Program-made: the position numbers and the translations under genes | Part shown: positions 7,787 through 15,337 of the stretch, piece after piece | Layout: each line of letters opens with the position of its first letter | How positions within the stretch are numbered: position 1 is the first letter of the stretch | Assembly (NCBI RefSeq): GCF_013033355.1 | Contig: NZ_WQDY01000003.1 | Coordinates: 434,001-498,000 of the forward strand | Source: Ruegeria lacuscaerulensis | GTDB taxonomy: Bacteria > Pseudomonadota > Alphaproteobacteria > Rhodobacterales > Rhodobacteraceae | Direction of reading: 5' to 3' | DNA length: 64,000 nt | Notes under the pieces: generated by a model | Databases searched by the model: none | The model's input: only the letters and a program-made list of their open reading frames with translations | What the model was told of the DNA's origin: nothing

Positions 7787-8692
7787 TCACTCGGACAGGG
7801 CGCGTGCGATTCCGGCGGCCAATTTTGCGTTATTTCTGACCAATGCAATGTTCGCGGTCAGCGAACGCCCCTCGGTTTGTTCATAGATGCGCTGCAACAA
7901 GTAAGGGGTGACGCCTTTGCCTGTGATCCGATGCGCGTCGGCGTCTGCTTGGGCCGAAGCGATGATTGGGGCCAATTCCTCGGCCGGGATTTGATCTGCG
8001 TTGGGGATCGGGTTGGCCACAAGTTGCCCACCGGGAAGCCCGAGGGCGCGGCGGGTGGCGTGGGCCTTGGCGATAGCTTCGGCTGTGTCCATGCGCAATG
8101 GTGCCGCATACGGGGATTTGGCGGACCAGAAGGCAGGAAATTCGTCCTGTCCATGCGAGATGACCGGAACGCCCAGCGTTTCAAGAACTTCAAGCGTTTT
8201 GGCCAGATCGAGTATGGCTTTTGCACCGGCGGCCACAACAGTCACAGGGGTTTGAGCCAACTCATGCAGGTCTGCTGAAATATCGAACGAAGTTTCGGCG
8301 CCTTGATGTACGCCGCCTATCCCGCCGGTGGCGAAGACCTGAATTCCAGCGTAATGCGCAGCGATCATTGTGGCGGCGACGGTGGTGGCTCCGGTCCCGC
8401 CGGTCGAGATACAGGCCGCCATGTCCGCGCGCGAGATTTTGGCGACACCTTGCGCCTGACCAAGCGCTTTGAGTTGATCCGCTTCCAGCCCCACGTTCAG
8501 CACGCCGTCGATGACTGCAATCGTTGCTGGAACGGCACCCGCGTCGCGGATATCCTGTTCCACCTGCGCCGCGACCTCGATGTTCTGAGGGTAGGGCATC
8601 CCGTGGGTTATGATGGTGCTTTCCAGCGCAACGATGGGCTGGCCTGCGTCTTTGGCGGCGCGGACCTCGGCCGAGTAGTGGATGTCGATCAC
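7787..8692 (-). CDS. psuG: Pseudouridine-5'-phosphate glycosidase
   Basis: A 301-residue member of the PsuG/IndA family, which cleaves the C-glycosidic bond of pseudouridine 5'-phosphate to uracil and ribose 5-phosphate. Diagnostic stretches are VALESTIITHGMPYPQN near the N-terminus, ISTGGTGATTVAATM, FATGGIGGVH, SHGQDEFPAFW and the C-terminal GKGVTPYLLQRI. The start is GTG and overlaps the stop of the kinase gene as GTGA (8689-8692), so the two are translationally coupled. Pairing with a PfkB kinase is the usual pseudouridine salvage arrangement. Confidence 0.93.
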   Translation of the reverse strand: MIDIHYSAEVRAAKDAGQPIVALESTIITHGMPYPQNIEVAAQVEQDIRDAGAVPATIAVIDGVLNVGLEADQLKALGQAQGVAKISRADMAACISTGGTGATTVAATMIAAHYAGIQVFATGGIGGVHQGAETSFDISADLHELAQTPVTVVAAGAKAILDLAKTLEVLETLGVPVISHGQDEFPAFWSAKSPYAAPLRMDTAEAIAKAHATRRALGLPGGQLVANPIPNADQIPAEELAPIIASAQADADAHRITGKGVTPYLLQRIYEQTEGRSLTANIALVRNNAKLAAGIARALSE

Positions 8693-9582
8693 AGTGGGGT
8701 TTCTCCGGAAACGTAAGTGGCGGCGGCGTGCAAGGCGCGGGTCAGGGCTGCGTCGGGGGCGGCCCCGGCGGCCTCGGACGCGATATGCGCCGCCATGAAA
8801 GTGTCGCCAGCGCCGGTCACGCGAGTGACCAGAACGGACGGTGGTGTCTGGGTCAGGATGTCATCGCCATGGCCGACGGTGGCCGAGTTGCCGCCATCGG
8901 TGACCAGCACCCGCAGCGCGCCGCGACCCAGCAGGCCCTTGGCGGCGGATTCGGAATCGGTGAACTCGCGCTGGCATAGGATGCCGGCCTCTTCGAGGTT
9001 CACATAAAGCGTCGCGCGGGCGTGTTTGAGGAAGGGCAACAGGCGCTCGGCCTTACCGGGTGAGGCCGGGGCCACGCGCAGATCGGCCTTGGCAAAGGTC
9101 GGGCTTTGGGCGATTTCTTCCAGCAAAGTCAGCGTCAGGTTGCCGTCCAGCGCAATAGGGCCCTCGAACGGCGCGTCCGTGGATCCCAGCGGGCCTTGCA
9201 TCAGCGGGCGCAGGATTTTGGCCCCTGCGGCCTCTAGCGAATGGGCATCCGCAATGGCGGCGATCAGCCCGTTGGCCCCTTCGACCGCCATATAGCGGTC
9301 GGTCGGCAAATCCTGCGAGCGGTAGACGTGATCCGTGACCATGCCCAGCCGTGCGCAGGCATTGACCAGTTCGTCGCCTTCAGGATCGCGGCCAATGGCA
9401 GTGAGCAGGGTGGGTGTCATACCGAACCGCACCAGTGTCATGGCGATATTCATGGCCACGCCGCCGGGCAGGCGGGTGATCCGCCCCGGCACGTCTGACC
9501 CCTGCCGCATGGCGCTGGCCGAACGTCCGATCACGTCCCACAGGACCGAACCGATACACAGGATTTCGCTAGTCTGAGTCAT
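8689..9582 (-). CDS. psuK: PfkB family carbohydrate kinase, probable pseudouridine kinase
   Basis: A 297-residue ribokinase-fold enzyme. Visible are the N-terminal LCIGSVLWDVIG, the substrate-site GGVAMNIAMTLVRFG, and the C-terminal PfkB signature VTRVTGAGDTFMAAHIASE with the catalytic Asp in GAGD. Coupling to psuG makes pseudouridine the likely substrate, phosphorylated to the 5'-phosphate for the glycosidase. I chose the ATG at 9582 (MTQTSEILC) over the in-frame ATG at 9603; neither has a clear ribosome binding site. A 16-bp perfect palindrome lies just upstream (9600-9615). Confidence 0.87.
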   Translation of the reverse strand: MTQTSEILCIGSVLWDVIGRSASAMRQGSDVPGRITRLPGGVAMNIAMTLVRFGMTPTLLTAIGRDPEGDELVNACARLGMVTDHVYRSQDLPTDRYMAVEGANGLIAAIADAHSLEAAGAKILRPLMQGPLGSTDAPFEGPIALDGNLTLTLLEEIAQSPTFAKADLRVAPASPGKAERLLPFLKHARATLYVNLEEAGILCQREFTDSESAAKGLLGRGALRVLVTDGGNSATVGHGDDILTQTPPSVLVTRVTGAGDTFMAAHIASEAAGAAPDAALTRALHAAATYVSGETPL

Positions 9583-9599
9583 GCCCGTGTCATGCCGCA

Positions 9600-9615
9600 G
9601 CACCCGCGCGGGTGC
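9600..9615. promoter_or_regulatory. Perfect 16-bp palindrome upstream of psuK
   Basis: GCACCCGCGCGGGTGC reads the same on both strands. It sits between the stop of the ThiE-like gene (9628) and the start of psuK (9582). It could be an operator or a short hairpin in the intercistronic mRNA. There is no T-tract, so a terminator is unlikely. Confidence 0.35.
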
Positions 9616-9627
9616 AAGGGTTAACGC

Positions 9628-10245
9628 TCACATCGCGTCGGTCAGGGCCTTCAGCGCGGCAACCGGGTCGTCCTGCGACCAGATCTCATCGCCAATACCG
9701 AAGAAATCGGTGTGTGGCGACAGCGCGCGGATCAGGTCGGGGGTCAGTCCGCCTTCGGCCACAACCGGCACCTCGATCATCTCGGACCACCATTGGAACA
9801 GGTCTTTTTCGGCGATCGTGCCGTCGCCCAAGGCCGATGTGCCCACCGGGCCAAAGGCCACGTAGTCCGCGCCGTTCTCGCCCGCGGTCATACCATCATG
9901 GCTGGAGGCCGCGCAAAAGCTGCCGACGATGGCATCCGCGCCCAGTTCTTTGCGTGCTGCCCGGACCGAGCGCGCACCGTCATCCAGATGTACCCCGTCC
10001 AGCCCCAGCCGCTGCGCCAGCAGGACATGGTTCGAGATCACGATCGCCACATCCCGTGCATGGGCGACCTCGCGGCAGGCATCGGCGGCGCGGGCGATAG
10101 TGTCTTCGTCGCTGCCCGCCAAGGCGAGGCGAATGCAGGCGATATCAGAACTGTCCAACACGCGGCCCAGCTGCTCGGGGAAGGTGCTTAGGGTGATCGT
10201 GGGCGGGGTGATCAGGTAAATCTGCGGCTGCTCGGGGGTGTCCAT
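9628..10245 (-). CDS. Thiamine phosphate synthase-like protein (ThiE family)
   Basis: A 205-residue TIM-barrel protein resembling ThiE, which joins HMP-diphosphate and thiazole phosphate. Family-like elements are YLITPP at the N-terminus, AIVISNHVLLAQRLGLDGVH followed by LDDG, IVGSFCAASSHDGMTAGENG, YVAFGPVGTS and a C-terminal VVAEGGLTPD. However, the second-substrate Lys/Thr motif of true ThiE is not clean, and no other thi gene is near. It sits at the head of a minus-strand run with psuK and psuG, so a role in nucleoside salvage or a side reaction is possible. An AGGA ribosome binding site lies 8 bases before the ATG. No TPP riboswitch is seen upstream. Confidence 0.75.
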   Translation of the reverse strand: MDTPEQPQIYLITPPTITLSTFPEQLGRVLDSSDIACIRLALAGSDEDTIARAADACREVAHARDVAIVISNHVLLAQRLGLDGVHLDDGARSVRAARKELGADAIVGSFCAASSHDGMTAGENGADYVAFGPVGTSALGDGTIAEKDLFQWWSEMIEVPVVAEGGLTPDLIRALSPHTDFFGIGDEIWSQDDPVAALKALTDAM

Positions 10246-10398
10246 TGGCGCGTCCTTCGCTTTCAGTCTTTGGCGCGGTTTAGCGGATTGCGCCGGGGAA
10301 GCAAACTTTTATGCCTGATATTGGCGCAATTGGCCGCCCGGACGGCTTGCCCTGCGCTAATGTGCCGATTACAGCAGGCGGAACTTTCGGAGACAGCC

Positions 10399-11142
10399 AT
10401 GCCCAGCGACAAATCCCAGCCTTCCTTTGTGCTCGTGCGCCCTCAGATGGGGGAAAACATAGGCGCCGCCGCGCGGGCGATGTGGAACTTCGGGTTGGAC
10501 CGGATGCGGATTGTTGCGCCACGTGATGGCTGGCCGAACCCCAAGGCTGTGGCGATGTCCAGCGGGGCGGGGCGGTTGTTGGATGAGGCGCAGCTGTTTG
10601 ATGATCTGGCTGGGTCTTTGGCTGACAGCACCTTTGTCTTCGCCACTACTGCACGCCAGCGCGGGTTGACCAAGCCAGTCTACAGCCCGGAACGCGCCAT
10701 GCAGATTGCCGCTGAAAAAGTCGCGGCGGGCGAAAAGGTTGCCGTACTGTTTGGCCCCGAGCGCGCGGGGCTTGAGAATGAAGATATCGCCAAGGCAAAC
10801 GCCATCATCTCGGTCCCAGTGAATCCGGAATATGCCTCGCTCAACCTCGGGCAATGTGTGCTGCTGACCGCCTATGAGTGGATGCGCCAAAGCGCCGATG
10901 TGGTGCATGAGGCCACTGATTTGGGCAAGGGCGATTGGGCGACAGGGATCGAGGTTGAAAAACTGGTCGAACATTACGAGGACCGGCTGGAAGAGGCGGG
11001 GTTCTTCTACCCACCCGAAAAGGCCGAAGGGATGAAGACTAATCTGCGCAACCTGTGGTCGCGTATGCGGATGACGCGGGCGGATGTGCAGATGCTGCAC
11101 GGGATCATGCGGCAGATGGTCCGCTGGAAGGACAAGGGCTAA
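10399..11142 (+). CDS. trmJ: tRNA (cytidine/uridine-2'-O)-methyltransferase, TrmJ type
   Basis: A 247-residue SPOUT-class RNA methyltransferase of the TrmH family, expected to 2'-O-methylate position 32 of tRNA anticodon loops using S-adenosylmethionine. The N-terminus FVLVRPQMGENIGAAARAMW and the C-terminal knot motifs LFGPERAGLENEDI and VNPEYASLNLGQCVLL are highly typical. The ATG at 10399 is chosen because the family starts just before this first motif; the frame is open further upstream but that extension is not protein-like. The gene is followed after 59 bases by ctaA. Confidence 0.9.
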   Translation: MPSDKSQPSFVLVRPQMGENIGAAARAMWNFGLDRMRIVAPRDGWPNPKAVAMSSGAGRLLDEAQLFDDLAGSLADSTFVFATTARQRGLTKPVYSPERAMQIAAEKVAAGEKVAVLFGPERAGLENEDIAKANAIISVPVNPEYASLNLGQCVLLTAYEWMRQSADVVHEATDLGKGDWATGIEVEKLVEHYEDRLEEAGFFYPPEKAEGMKTNLRNLWSRMRMTRADVQMLHGIMRQMVRWKDKG

Positions 11143-11201
11143 GGCTGGACCTATCTTCCGCTTCACCCTAGCGTGCGACGAAACAAGGACATGAGGACAG
11201 C

Positions 11202-12347
11202 ATGAGCGGCAAGCGCAGCATCTTCGAAGAGGTCTCGGGCGACCAGAAACAAGAGGCGGTTCAGCCCGGTATGATCGACCGTGGCCGAGGTGGCGCGCGT
11301 AAGGCGATCCGGGCGTGGCTGATGATGCTGTTTGCGCTGGTCGTGATCATGATCGCTGTGGGTGGGCTGACGCGCCTGACCGATAGCGGGTTGTCGATTA
11401 CTGAGTGGCGGCCGATCACCGGGGCCATCCCGCCGATGTCCGAGGCCGACTGGCAATCCGAGTTCGACAAGTACAAAGAGATCGACCAGTGGCGCATTCA
11501 GAACCAGTGGATGGAGCTGAATGATTTCAAATTCATTTACTGGTGGGAATGGGGCCACCGCCAGTTGGGGCGCGTGATTGGTCTGGTCTGGGCAATCGGG
11601 TTCTTTGGCTTTTTGGCCGCGCGGAAAATCCCGACTGGCTGGACGGGCAAGCTGTTGATCCCCGGTGTTCTGGGCGGAGTTCAGGGTGCCGTCGGCTGGT
11701 GGATGGTCGCCTCGGGCGTGACGCAGGGCGAGGGTATGACTGCCGTCGCCAGCTATCGCCTGGCCACTCATCTGGGGCTGGCCTTTGTGATTCTTGGGTT
11801 CCTGGCGTGGTACATCTTAGAGCTGGGTCGCGAGGAGCGTGACCTGATGCAGGCGCGCCGCGCGAAAGAAGCGAAACTGTTCTCTCTCTCGACCGGCCTG
11901 ATGCATTTCGCCTTCCTGCAAATTCTGATCGGTGCACTGGTCGCCGGGATCGATGCGGGGCGGTCCTACACCGACTGGCCGTTGATCGGCGGGCAGCTTT
12001 TGCCGCCCGATGCTTTGATGCTGGAGCCGATGTGGCGCAACTTTTTCGAAAGCCCCGGTCTGGTGCAGTTTATTCACCGCTGTGCGGGCTATCTGCTGCT
12101 GATCTTCGGCGTCATCGTCTGGCGGCGCGGCGGCACCAGCGCGCATCCGCAAACACGGTTTGCCTTCAACGCGGCCTTTGCAGCGCTGGCCCTGCAAGTG
12201 GTGATTGGGATTGTGACCGTGGTTTATGCCGCGCCGTGGCAGATCGCTATCTTCCATCAGTTCATGGCCGTGGTCGTCTGGACCCTGATCCTGCGCGCGC
12301 GTTTCCTGACTGCTTACCCAATCGCAACCTCGATCCGCGGAGCGTGA
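11202..12347 (+). CDS. ctaA: Heme A synthase (COX15/CtaA)
   Basis: A 381-residue polytopic membrane protein that oxidises heme O to heme A for aa3-type cytochrome oxidase. Eight hydrophobic segments are readable. Conserved elements include GGLTRLTDSGLSITEW, the first His motif WWEWGHRQLGR, ATHLGLAF, QFIHRCAGYLLL and IFHQFMAVVVW, which carry the heme-ligating histidines. Length matches the alphaproteobacterial type-2 enzymes. The stop is one base before the ATG of the next gene (12349), so the carboxypeptidase gene is co-transcribed. Confidence 0.94.
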   Translation: MSGKRSIFEEVSGDQKQEAVQPGMIDRGRGGARKAIRAWLMMLFALVVIMIAVGGLTRLTDSGLSITEWRPITGAIPPMSEADWQSEFDKYKEIDQWRIQNQWMELNDFKFIYWWEWGHRQLGRVIGLVWAIGFFGFLAARKIPTGWTGKLLIPGVLGGVQGAVGWWMVASGVTQGEGMTAVASYRLATHLGLAFVILGFLAWYILELGREERDLMQARRAKEAKLFSLSTGLMHFAFLQILIGALVAGIDAGRSYTDWPLIGGQLLPPDALMLEPMWRNFFESPGLVQFIHRCAGYLLLIFGVIVWRRGGTSAHPQTRFAFNAAFAALALQVVIGIVTVVYAAPWQIAIFHQFMAVVVWTLILRARFLTAYPIATSIRGA

Positions 12348-12348
12348 C

Positions 12349-13818
12349 ATGACCGCCTTTGACGACCTGATGGCCTTTCAACGGGAAACCTCGGCTTTGG
12401 GGCAGATTGCCGGGCGGCTGGGCTGGGATCAGGAAACCGTGATGCCGCGCGGGGCCGCCCCGCAACGGGCCGAGGAAATGGCCGCCATCGAAGCGGTCCT
12501 GCACGCGCGCCGATCCGACCCGCGCGTGGCTGAATGGCTGGATCAGGCCGACCCGCAAGATGAAGCTGGCAAGGCGCAGATCCGAGAAATCCGCCGATCC
12601 TATGAGCGCACGGTCAAAGTTCCCGCTGATTTGGCCAAGGCGATTGCGCGTGTCACATCCGCTGCGCAGGGCACGTGGGCGCAGGCCCGTGCGGACGAAG
12701 ACGTGGCCACGTTCCTGCCTGTGCTGCATGAGGTCGTTGCCCTGAAACGTGAAGAGGGCGCGGCGCTAGCGCGAGGCGGTGATGTTTATGACGCCATGGT
12801 CGAAGATTATGAACCCTACACCACGGGCACTCAAATTGCCGAGATATTCGACCAGATGCGCCCGCGCCTGGTGGCCCTGCGCGCCGCTGTTCTGGATCGC
12901 CCCGCGCCGCAAGCCCTGACCGGCACTTTTGACGAACTGACCCAGATGCGCCTGTCGCAGAAACTGGCGACCACTTTTGGCTATGATCTGAACACGGGCC
13001 GCGTGGACAAGGCGGTGCATCCGTTCAGCTCGGGCAGTGGGTTGGATGTGCGCATCACAACCCGCACCAGCGAAACCGACCCGTTCAACTGCTTCTACTC
13101 GACTATTCATGAGGTCGGCCATGCCGCTTATGAGCAAGGCATCGACCAAGCTTATGCGCTGACCCCGCTGGGCAGTGGGGTGTCGATGGGTGTGCATGAA
13201 AGCCAAAGCCGGATTTATGAAAACCAGTTGGGCCGCTCCCGCGCCTTTACCGGCTGGCTATTCGATCAGATGACAGCGGCGTTTGGCGATTTCGGGATCA
13301 GCGACGCCGACGCATTCTATGCAACCGTCAATGGTGTCCATAACGGCTATATCCGGACCGAAGCCGATGAGGTGCAATATAACCTGCATATCATGCTGCG
13401 CTTTGATCTGGAACGCGCCTTGATGGCCGGAGACCTGCAGGTCAGCGATCTGGAAGCCGCGTGGAATGACCGTTTCAAGGCCGATTTCGGCTATGCGGTC
13501 GACAAGCCTTCGAACGGGTGTTTGCAGGATGTGCATTGGTCGGTGGGGCTGTTTGGCTATTTCCCGACCTATTCGCTGGGCAATGTCTATGCCGGGTGTC
13601 TGTATGAGGCTCTGCGCGCGGCGCTGCCCGATCTGGACGCGCAATTGGCGCAGGGCGACACGTCCGCCGCGACCGGTTGGCTGCGCGAGAACCTGCAAAG
13701 CCACGGTGGGCTGTATGCCCCACGCGAAACCATCCAACGCGCCAGTGGGATCGAGCCCGAGGCCGGTCCTTTGCTGGACTATCTCGAAGCCAAATTCGGC
13801 CAGCTTTACGCGCTGTAA
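12349..13818 (+). CDS. Carboxypeptidase M32
   Basis: A 489-residue zinc metallopeptidase of family M32 (thermostable carboxypeptidase 1). The HExxH zinc site is in STIHEVGHAAYEQG (about residue 255), followed by the family motif GVSMGVHESQSRIYENQLGR, NGYIRTEADEVQYNLHIMLR and the C-terminal LGNVYAGCLYEA. It is a cytoplasmic, mostly helical enzyme that removes C-terminal amino acids. It starts one base after the ctaA stop. Confidence 0.93.
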   Translation: MTAFDDLMAFQRETSALGQIAGRLGWDQETVMPRGAAPQRAEEMAAIEAVLHARRSDPRVAEWLDQADPQDEAGKAQIREIRRSYERTVKVPADLAKAIARVTSAAQGTWAQARADEDVATFLPVLHEVVALKREEGAALARGGDVYDAMVEDYEPYTTGTQIAEIFDQMRPRLVALRAAVLDRPAPQALTGTFDELTQMRLSQKLATTFGYDLNTGRVDKAVHPFSSGSGLDVRITTRTSETDPFNCFYSTIHEVGHAAYEQGIDQAYALTPLGSGVSMGVHESQSRIYENQLGRSRAFTGWLFDQMTAAFGDFGISDADAFYATVNGVHNGYIRTEADEVQYNLHIMLRFDLERALMAGDLQVSDLEAAWNDRFKADFGYAVDKPSNGCLQDVHWSVGLFGYFPTYSLGNVYAGCLYEALRAALPDLDAQLAQGDTSAATGWLRENLQSHGGLYAPRETIQRASGIEPEAGPLLDYLEAKFGQLYAL

Positions 13819-13897
13819 TCCTCACGTTCTTGTGTTGAGGCATGGGAATTACCGCCTCAACCGATAAACTATCCCGGATATGTTCTGGGAGGAGCGC

Positions 13898-15151
13898 ATG
13901 TCGTTCAGAAATAAGGTCAAATCGCACGCTGCCGTCGTCCTGACAAGCGAGAGATTGCAAAGCGCACGCCGAACGGTGCGGGAAATACGTCGACGGCTAA
14001 GCGGCACACCTCATGTCGTTCAATACTTCCACGACGTGAGCGATCCTTATTGTCACCTGAGTGTGCAACTTCTTGGCCAACTTCGCGACAAATATGACGT
14101 GCGGATCGAACCGCATCTCATGTCTCGCCCGACATCAGATATCCTGCCTGCGCCAGAACAATATCGGCACAACGTCTTGCTGGATTCTGTTAGATGGGCA
14201 AAACGATTGGGTTTGAATGCGCCGGGAAATATTTCGCCGGAAGGTCCCGTATTTGATCTGGCCGAGCGGCGGCTTGCAGCCGAGCTGAATGGGGCGGATT
14301 TTGTCAAAGCGGCTTCGCAGATTAGCCAAATGCTTTGGTCAGCCAAGGATATACCCGATTGGCCGCAGGCCGATCCGATACAGGCGCGTGCAGATGGCGA
14401 TCGGGCGTTGCAGGCCGCGGGGCAGTATCTGGGTGGTACGGTTTCCTATGGTGGTGAATGCTACTGGGGGCCAGACCGGCTCGCCTATTTGGAAACTCGG
14501 CTTGAGACGCTTGGGCTGGGGCAAGCAAACCCGTTTATCGTGCCCGAGATCAGCGAACCCACGCTCGATGCTGCGGGACAGGAACTGGAGTTCTTCTTTT
14601 CTTTCCGCAGCCCTTATTCCTACCTCGCATTAGATCGCGTCCGGGATTTGACGGCCCGATCGAATGCGAAACTGATCCTTCGACCCGTGTTGCCGATGCT
14701 GATGCGGGGGCTTCCGGTTCCGAGTGCCAAATCCTCATACATTCTCAAGGATTGCGCCCGCGAGGCGCGGCGTCTGGGCATCCCGTTTGGCCGCATCAGC
14801 GACCCGTTGGGTGCGGGGGTCGAACGTGGATACGCTTTGTTGGACCATGCCGAGGCCCAAGGGCGGCTGGCCGAATATTGCTCGTCCTTCATGACGGCGG
14901 TCTGGTCCAAGGGGATGGATGCCAGCACCGATGCTGGGCTGGCCTATATTGTCACGGCTGCCGGCCTGGATTGGAACGCGGCGAGGGGGGAGATTGAATC
15001 CTCACACTGGCGCGACAGGGTTGAAGCCAACCAGGCCAGACTGCAGCAAATAGGTCTTTGGGGGGTTCCTAGTTTTCACCTCGCAGGTCAAAGCGTATGG
15101 GGCCAGGATCGGCTTTGGGTTCTGGCAGACCTGTTGCGTGGCAAGGCTTAG
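13898..15151 (+). CDS. Tandem thioredoxin-fold protein (DsbA/HCCA isomerase-like domains)
   Basis: A 417-residue protein with two DsbA/2-hydroxychromene-2-carboxylate isomerase-type domains in one chain. The first opens with VVQYFHDVSDPYCHLSVQLL (about residues 37-56), the second with LEFFFSFRSPYSYLALDRV (about 229-247). The second domain ends with the family's VPSFHLAGQSVWGQDRLWVL. SDPYC and SFRSPYSY replace a CxxC redox pair, so a glutathione-dependent isomerase or transferase chemistry is likelier than disulfide exchange. The substrate is unknown. The start at 13898 has GGGAGGA upstream. Duplication and fusion in one protein is unusual compared with the single-domain family. Confidence 0.78.
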   Translation: MSFRNKVKSHAAVVLTSERLQSARRTVREIRRRLSGTPHVVQYFHDVSDPYCHLSVQLLGQLRDKYDVRIEPHLMSRPTSDILPAPEQYRHNVLLDSVRWAKRLGLNAPGNISPEGPVFDLAERRLAAELNGADFVKAASQISQMLWSAKDIPDWPQADPIQARADGDRALQAAGQYLGGTVSYGGECYWGPDRLAYLETRLETLGLGQANPFIVPEISEPTLDAAGQELEFFFSFRSPYSYLALDRVRDLTARSNAKLILRPVLPMLMRGLPVPSAKSSYILKDCAREARRLGIPFGRISDPLGAGVERGYALLDHAEAQGRLAEYCSSFMTAVWSKGMDASTDAGLAYIVTAAGLDWNAARGEIESSHWRDRVEANQARLQQIGLWGVPSFHLAGQSVWGQDRLWVLADLLRGKA

Positions 15152-15281
15152 CTTCACGGCCGAACGGATTGGAAAGACGCTGTAAATTGCCCAGAACATG
15201 ATCGCGCAGGCCGCCCCCAAGCGTTTCCAAGTTGAGGTAATTCCTCAGCACATTCAGCCACAACACCAAGTTTCTCATTCA

Positions 15282-15313
15282 GAAAAAAAGCCCCGCAGCA
15301 AAAGGTGCGGGGC
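15282..15313 (-). terminator. Intrinsic terminator of gyrA
   Basis: On the minus strand GCCCCGCA and TGCGGGGC-type arms (about 15289-15312) form a GC-rich stem followed by seven T (complement of 15282-15288). It lies 25 bases beyond the gyrA stop. Confidence 0.85.
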
Positions 15314-15337
15314 CGGATTTGTTGTTAGCAGTTTTGC

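Noticed and set aside
10246..10398. TPP riboswitch upstream of the ThiE-like gene
   Set aside because: No CTGAGA/ACC(T)GA core motifs of the thi box in either orientation.
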